NCBI RefSeq assembly: GCF_047511655.1
Contig: NC_133386.1
Span: forward strand, 130,389,866-130,453,865
DNA: 64,000 nt
Source of the DNA: Castor canadensis
Taxonomy: Eukaryota > Chordata > Mammalia > Rodentia > Castoridae
Direction of reading: 5' to 3'
Part shown: piece by piece, positions 59,625 through 64,000 of the stretch
Layout of the letters: every line of letters starts with the position of its first letter
Numbering within the stretch: the stretch's first letter is position 1
The notes under the pieces: model-generated
Told to the model about the DNA's origin: nothing
Databases searched by the model: none
The model's input: the letters and a program-made list of their open reading frames with translations, nothing else
Program-made: the position numbers and the translations under genes

Positions 59625-59757
59625 TGTTTTTTGTTTTACTTTGTTTTTTGAGACAAGGTCTCAATATGTAGCCTAGGCTGGCCTTGAACTCACAATCATC
59701 CCACCTCACCCTCCTGGATGCTGGGATTATTGATGTGAAGCACTACAACTCAATCTA
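59625..59757 (-). repeat. B1-like SINE, antisense
   Basis: TGTAGCCTAGGCTGGCCTTG ... GGATGCTGGGATTATTGATG; AGTCTTGCT near both ends. Confidence 0.85.
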
Positions 59758-59850
59758 GTCTTGCTTTTATCCTCTTACTGTGTGACTTTGGGTAAGTCAC
59801 TTCACCTCTCTGGTTTTAATTTCCTTATTAATAAATGGGGCGACAAATCT
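59755..59850 (+). repeat. MIR element
   Basis: CTGTGTGACTTTGGGTAAGT, CACTTCACCTCTCTGGTTTT and TTAATAAATGGGG. Confidence 0.75.
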
Positions 59851-60219
59851 TGTCCTACCACCTTTGCCACCACTTGCTTGTGTAGCTTGCTCGTCATTCA
59901 CACTTCACAACCCCAGCCCTTCTGTGTGGTTGTACCGTCTCAGACTCCAACACATGTGCAAATACGTACAACAGGGTTTCCCAGTGGGCAGGCCTCACCC
60001 TAGTGCTCCTGGAGCAAGTCAAGTGTCAAGCTCGTGGTCCCTCAGCTTTCTGTTTGGTTGCAACCTGGGATGATCAGAGCAATTCTGCCAATTGCAGGAG
60101 TGCTGTGAACAGCCTCACCTTTGTACCTCATGTTCTATGACTTAAAAAAGTGCTGGAAAGACTACCACACACACATAGAATTCACAACGCACACGTAAGT
60201 AAATACACCTCCTTGGTTA

Positions 60220-60755
60220 AGTGCTTTCATTTGCAAAATGGAAGTAATGAAATATCTTTGGCAACTGAGCATGGTGCCTGTAATCCTGGCACTCTGGAGA
60301 CTGAGGCAAGAGGATCATGAGTTCAAAGCCAACCTGGACTATATAGCAAGACCCTGTCTCAAATAAACAGCCAGGTGCCAGTGGTTCACACCTATCCTAG
60401 CACTCTGGAGGCAGAGATCAGGAGGATCACAGTTCAAAGCCAGCCCAAGCAAATAGTTCTTGAGACTCTATCTCAAAAATACCCAATACAAAATAGGGCT
60501 GGCGGCTCAAGTGGTAGAGCACCTACTTAGCAAGTTTGAGGCCCTGAGTTCAAATCCCAGTGCCACCAAAAGCAAATAAATAAATAAATAAATAAATAAG
60601 AGAGGCAGGGCTGGGGCTCAAGTGACAAAGCCCCTGCCTAGTAAGTAAGGCTCTAAGTTCAAAATCCCAGTACAGAAAAGCAAAACAAAAATGTCATCTT
60701 TGTAAGATTATTGTGAGGATTGAGTGAGATAATTCTGTGTCAAGCATTTGGAGGC
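60220..60755 (+). repeat. MIR split by a SINE cluster
   Basis: GTGCTTTCATTTGCAAAATG on the left; AAGATTATTGTGAGGATTGA and GTGAGATAATTCTGTGTCAA on the right. Confidence 0.6.
60265..60690 (+). repeat. Three SINEs in a row: B1, dimer, ID
   Basis: B1-like unit (60265-60368), B1-ID dimer (60370-60572) with an (AAAT)n tail to about 60600, and an ID-like unit (60606-60690), all sense. Confidence 0.85.
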
Positions 60756-61257
60756 TGTGCTGTCACTTACGTGCTCAAAGGGAAGGTACTAATACATGAC
60801 ATCAGAGTTCTTAAGATTTGTGGATGGTTTATCCCCAAGAATTATATGTACAGTTATGTGGCTATATGCCTGAACTCTGGGAAGAGTTCATAGCTTTACT
60901 CAGATTCTTAAAGAAGTCAAGAAAGAGAAATCACATATTTACATGCATTCATATACTTACTTGTAAGTACACACATGCACAAACACGTATGTGCCCATAA
61001 GTGCTCACCAGCCTCCTTCCCTTGTCTCCAAAGAGGCTCATTGCCATTACTCACCAATACTGGATCAGAAGGCTTATTAGGCTTGGGCCCTCCTAGGTGA
61101 TGGTTCTAATACCCTGATATGAGAGTGGCTCTGACTGAGACCAAGCTGTCTCCCTCCCACTAGGTTGTACCACCACTCCCTCTCCTCCCCTGGAATGCCC
61201 CTCCAAGGACTCTGACCCACTAGCATGGCCACCATTACCTGCCCTAGAGTCCAAAGG

Positions 61258-61707
61258 CTACAAGACCTGTCCAGTCATTTCCTGGTATTTCCTCGTCACC
61301 TCCCGGGCTTTCAGGGTAAGGTGGGTAAGGATGTGATGGAGGCTGGAGAAGTGCAGGTGGAACTGGGCTTCCAGGTCCAGCTCCGATATCCTCTCTTCCT
61401 GAGCCTCCTCCCTCTCTACAGCTTCGTTCTCAGCCTCAATGGCTTTGCCACTTGCCACCTTGGCCTGCCACTCTTCCCTCGGCAGCAACCCATGATCCAC
61501 TTCCACACGGATGGTCTTGAGCATGATAAAGTAGCTGTAGAGATCAGAGGCCCCCTCGTGGGCCTGGCCCTCACGCTCACTCAGTTGCACGTCCCGCAGA
61601 AGGCTAGGGATCATCACCATCTGCTCCATGTCGTGCACCACAGCTGAGTACCGGTCCATGACGGTCAGCAGGCAGTTCTTGGGGTAGCGCTTGGTTAACA
61701 CCTGCAT
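61258..61707 (-). CDS. THRSP: THRSP (Spot 14) thyroid hormone-responsive protein
   Basis: Small acidic, mostly nuclear/cytosolic protein of the Spot 14/MIG12 family, induced by thyroid hormone and carbohydrate in liver, fat and mammary gland, where it promotes fatty-acid synthesis. The 149-aa single-exon frame starts MQVLTKRYPKNCLLTVMDRY and includes MIPSLLRDVQLS, the conserved DHGLLPREEWQAKVA and a C-terminal EVTRKYQEMTGQVL. Human is 146 aa; the extra residues lie in the variable acidic middle (about residues 88-110, rich in Glu). The heptad-like hydrophobic C-terminal region is the dimerisation zipper described for the family. A is at -3 of the ATG. The gene points toward NDUFC2, as in human. 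No break is seen. Confidence 0.97.
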   Translation of the reverse strand: MQVLTKRYPKNCLLTVMDRYSAVVHDMEQMVMIPSLLRDVQLSEREGQAHEGASDLYSYFIMLKTIRVEVDHGLLPREEWQAKVASGKAIEAENEAVEREEAQEERISELDLEAQFHLHFSSLHHILTHLTLKAREVTRKYQEMTGQVL

Positions 61708-61875
61708 GTTTGTCTTCTCTTACACTGTGTCCAGCAGACTGCCCCAGCACTATTTCTAGGCTTTAGAGCCGATGGCAGATTGACAAGGTGCCAGGGCCCA
61801 GCTGCTGGGTCAACACAGCTGTGTTTTAAGCCAATCCCAGGGTTTGGGACTCAACGTCTGCATCAGGTGATCCAT
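61708..61875 (-). promoter_or_regulatory. THRSP: THRSP proximal promoter
   Basis: Read on the minus strand, the order is TCACCTGAT (61862-61870), resembling an SREBP site; ATTGG (61831-61835), an inverted CCAAT or Y-box; and a TATA-like AGAAATA (61751-61757). The SRE-like site lies about 31 bp upstream of the Y-box. From memory, the rat S14 promoter has an SRE near -139/-131 and a Y-box near -104/-99, the same spacing. That would put the start site near 61725-61730 with a 5' UTR of about 20 nt. Confidence 0.5.
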
Positions 61876-62416
61876 CTGTCCAGGGACAGAGCAGCCAGCT
61901 TCTGTTTGTCATTTCAGCTCTGCATGATTACCTCTGCAAGAGCCCAGCTTGCAGAGCCAGTTAGAGGAAAGATTTTTCCCTTTGGCAACTGGTGCACTTG
62001 ACAGTAGGGCAATCAATAATTCTTTCAGGTCACCTGCGGTCAGACTGCCTCTTTGCTGCCTGCTGAGGGCCTCTTAATGCACACAGATCACTTCTGCAAC
62101 ATGGGTGCCTCGCTGTGAAATGAACAAGGAAAGAATGTCCTGAAATGAAACAGCTTGTTGTGGGGCAAGGAGAACTGAAGTTGGGGCCAGAAGTCCAGTG
62201 GGAAGGGGTTAGGCCACATGCAGGTCCTAACTTGTCTTCCTTATAGGCAGTGCTTTTCAACACCGTTCTTTATGACAAAGCTCTAGCAAGATGCATTACC
62301 CCTATATTACACCAGTCAGTCAGCAGGATTAAGAATTTGCATAAACTTGCTTCCTAAATGGAGTGGAAAGAGTAATTTTTCAAACTTAATATGTTATGCT
62401 AAAGAATTTAACTTTA

Positions 62417-62490
62417 GGGGCTGGGCATGTAGCTCAGTGGTGGGATGCTTGCCTAACACACTTCTAATGCTCTAACACTGGGGGAAAGAA
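62417..62490 (+). repeat. ID-like SINE, shortened
   Basis: GGGGCTGGGCATGTAGCTCA, TGGGATGCTTGCCTAACACA. Confidence 0.75.
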
Positions 62491-63808
62491 ATCTTCACGT
62501 TTGCTCCTTAAGAAAATGGGGCTTCCCTTGTGTTCGGATATCCAGGATCTCTGAACAGTGGATACAGCCAGAGACCCTAAGCTGGACTCTGTCATTTGGG
62601 TTCTAGTGCTACCCACAGACCCACTTGTGGTGCACACAACCAGGCTTCAAGCCTCCAGCATCCATACAGTAAACGTATGGATGGAAATAAACGCAAAGGT
62701 TTGGAAATCTCTGCAGGGACTGCCTTTCCAACCCTGATTGTGTAAGTCCTTCTGAATCCATGTCCAGGTCCCTCAGGGCATTAACTCTCTGCCTTGTTCT
62801 TGTGATTTTAACCCAGGTCCAGGGTCACCAACTCAGAACTGGCAAGCATGGTGTTCTGTTGCAGTCAGGCTGGGAGAGCTGACTCCTCTATGGGGGACAG
62901 GCCAGGAGTGCCCCAGGAGCAGCTGCCTTCACCTCTTTGGCCCAGTGACTTCCCTTGCCCCACCTGTAAAACTGAGAGAGCTGTTCAGACCTCCCTGCCT
63001 CGATTCTGGGGGCTCCTCTCAAGCACAGAGCCCCGTGCCTTGCTGCTTTATTCTGCCTTTGTATGAGCATTTTAATCCCATCTGAGGCCAGTCTATGCCC
63101 AGACATGGTCCTGGGCTTCAGCCAGAGGGAATGAGTGAATAAACAAGTGTGCTGGTGAAGAAGGGAGAGAGTGAGTGAATTAGCAATTGGGTGATTAAAT
63201 GTATGCATGATGAGTGCAGAACATATGAGGAGGCTGGGGAAGGAGCGAGAGGGGCTACATGACCAGGGTCACCCAGCCAGCAGACTATAGACAGACATGT
63301 ATCAAATTAGAAGACAGATGGGAAGCTCTAAGAGATAGGCTGGACTCAGGCAAATTCTAGGAATGGAGGGAGGAGGGAGGCACAGGATCTTTTCAGGGGT
63401 TACTGTGTTGTTCCTGCTCTCAAAGATGCCACATGTGGTCCAGCTAGGCCATTGTAGGTGGGAAATCCCAGCAAAGGAGAGAAGTAGAGGAAGCCAGACT
63501 AGACTTTAAGCTTCATTTAACTTCCCAAGTCTTCCTTCCCATTACTGCATCAGGAAACTGAGGGTGAGTGAGGTGCCTCCTGGAATGGCTCCACCCTAAA
63601 TGCCCCAAGCTGGACAAACTGAACTGGCCCCAGAGGGACTGGGGTCAAAGCCCTTAAAGGCTGGGCTAAGAACACCATGTGAAAGTGGCGCGAGGGGAAG
63701 ATGATCAAGTGATGCCTTCTGCTGCCAGACCCCAAGTAACCTTGGCTAGGCCTGAGCCCAGGCAGCTGTGGAGGGCATGCAGACCACGGTCAGGACTAGC
63801 TCTCCAGG

Positions 63809-64000
63809 TTTTTTTTTTTGGTTTTTTTCTTGCAGTACCGGGAATTGAACTCAGTGCCTCACACTTGCTAGGCAAGGGCTTTACCACTTGAACCACATCC
63901 CCAGTCCTTTTTGCTTTTTTAGTTTGTTTTTTCAGGTAATCTCTTGCTTTTGCCTGGACCAGGCTCACACGGTGATCCTCCTAGCTATAGCTCCTGAATA
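63809..64000 (-). repeat. B1-ID dimer SINE, antisense, cut by window end
   Basis: GGAATTGAACTCAGTGCCTC, TTACCACTTGAACCACATCC, then B1 arm text running into the window edge. Confidence 0.8.

Larger units (their letters stand above)
58023..61238 (-). other. THRSP: Predicted THRSP intron
   Basis: Between the donor at 61238-61237 and the acceptor at 58024-58023 on the minus strand. Contains L1, MIR and SINE insertions listed separately. About 59340-59590, 59860-60210 and 60760-61200 show no assigned element. Confidence 0.45.
61760..64000. other. THRSP upstream DNA
   Basis: Mostly unique DNA with two SINEs. No gene recognised; about 62490-63800 contains nothing I can assign. In rat, far-upstream thyroid response elements of S14 lie near -2.7 kb, which would fall just beyond this window. 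Confidence 0.6.

Noticed and set aside
61225-61647. 140-codon frame on the plus strand
   Set aside because: Exact antisense of THRSP, whose protein is clearly recognised on the other strand.

Overview
The window is nuclear DNA from a placental mammal, almost certainly a rodent. It carries three host genes whose proteins and exon layout match mammalian ALG8, NDUFC2 and THRSP in the order of human 11q14.1. The rest is intron and intergenic DNA packed with SINEs. The dominant SINEs are B1-like (7SL-derived) monomers, ID/tRNA-like monomers, and composites of the two. This B1+ID mixture, without murine B2/B4, points to a non-murid rodent. A castorimorph such as beaver is my best guess from memory of such repeats; it is not proven by anything here.

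Layout. 1-5.6 kb: intergenic, with old LTR fragments, SINEs and a prothymosin-alpha (PTMA) processed pseudogene on the minus strand. 5.64-34.7 kb: ALG8 on the plus strand, 13 coding exons that splice to 1581 nt (526 aa plus stop), the human length. Intron 4 has U12-type splice signals and intron 6 is GC-AG. 34.7-48.0 kb: intergenic, many SINEs and L1 3' ends. 48.0-55.6 kb: NDUFC2 on the plus strand, three coding exons, 120 aa, from a CpG-rich promoter. 55.6-61.76 kb: THRSP on the minus strand, convergent with NDUFC2. Its 149-aa coding sequence is in one exon; a 3'-UTR exon near 57.3-58.0 kb is predicted. 61.8-64.0 kb: THRSP upstream DNA and the start of another SINE.

The genes are not an operon and act in separate places. 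ALG8 adds the second glucose to the dolichol-linked N-glycan precursor in the ER. NDUFC2 is an accessory subunit of mitochondrial complex I. THRSP (Spot 14) is a regulator of fatty-acid synthesis. ALG8 and NDUFC2 both have TATA-less CpG promoters with NRF1-like motifs. THRSP has a TATA-like promoter with an SRE-like site and an inverted CCAAT box.

I found no defence system, toxin, CRISPR array or other new gene system. The most notable structures are a trimeric B1-B1-ID SINE that has moved as one unit, the unusual ALG8 introns, an interrupted PTMA pseudogene, two insertions at one target site, and an inverted SINE pair in an ALG8 intron. Repeat family names come from recognition by eye, not from a database search.
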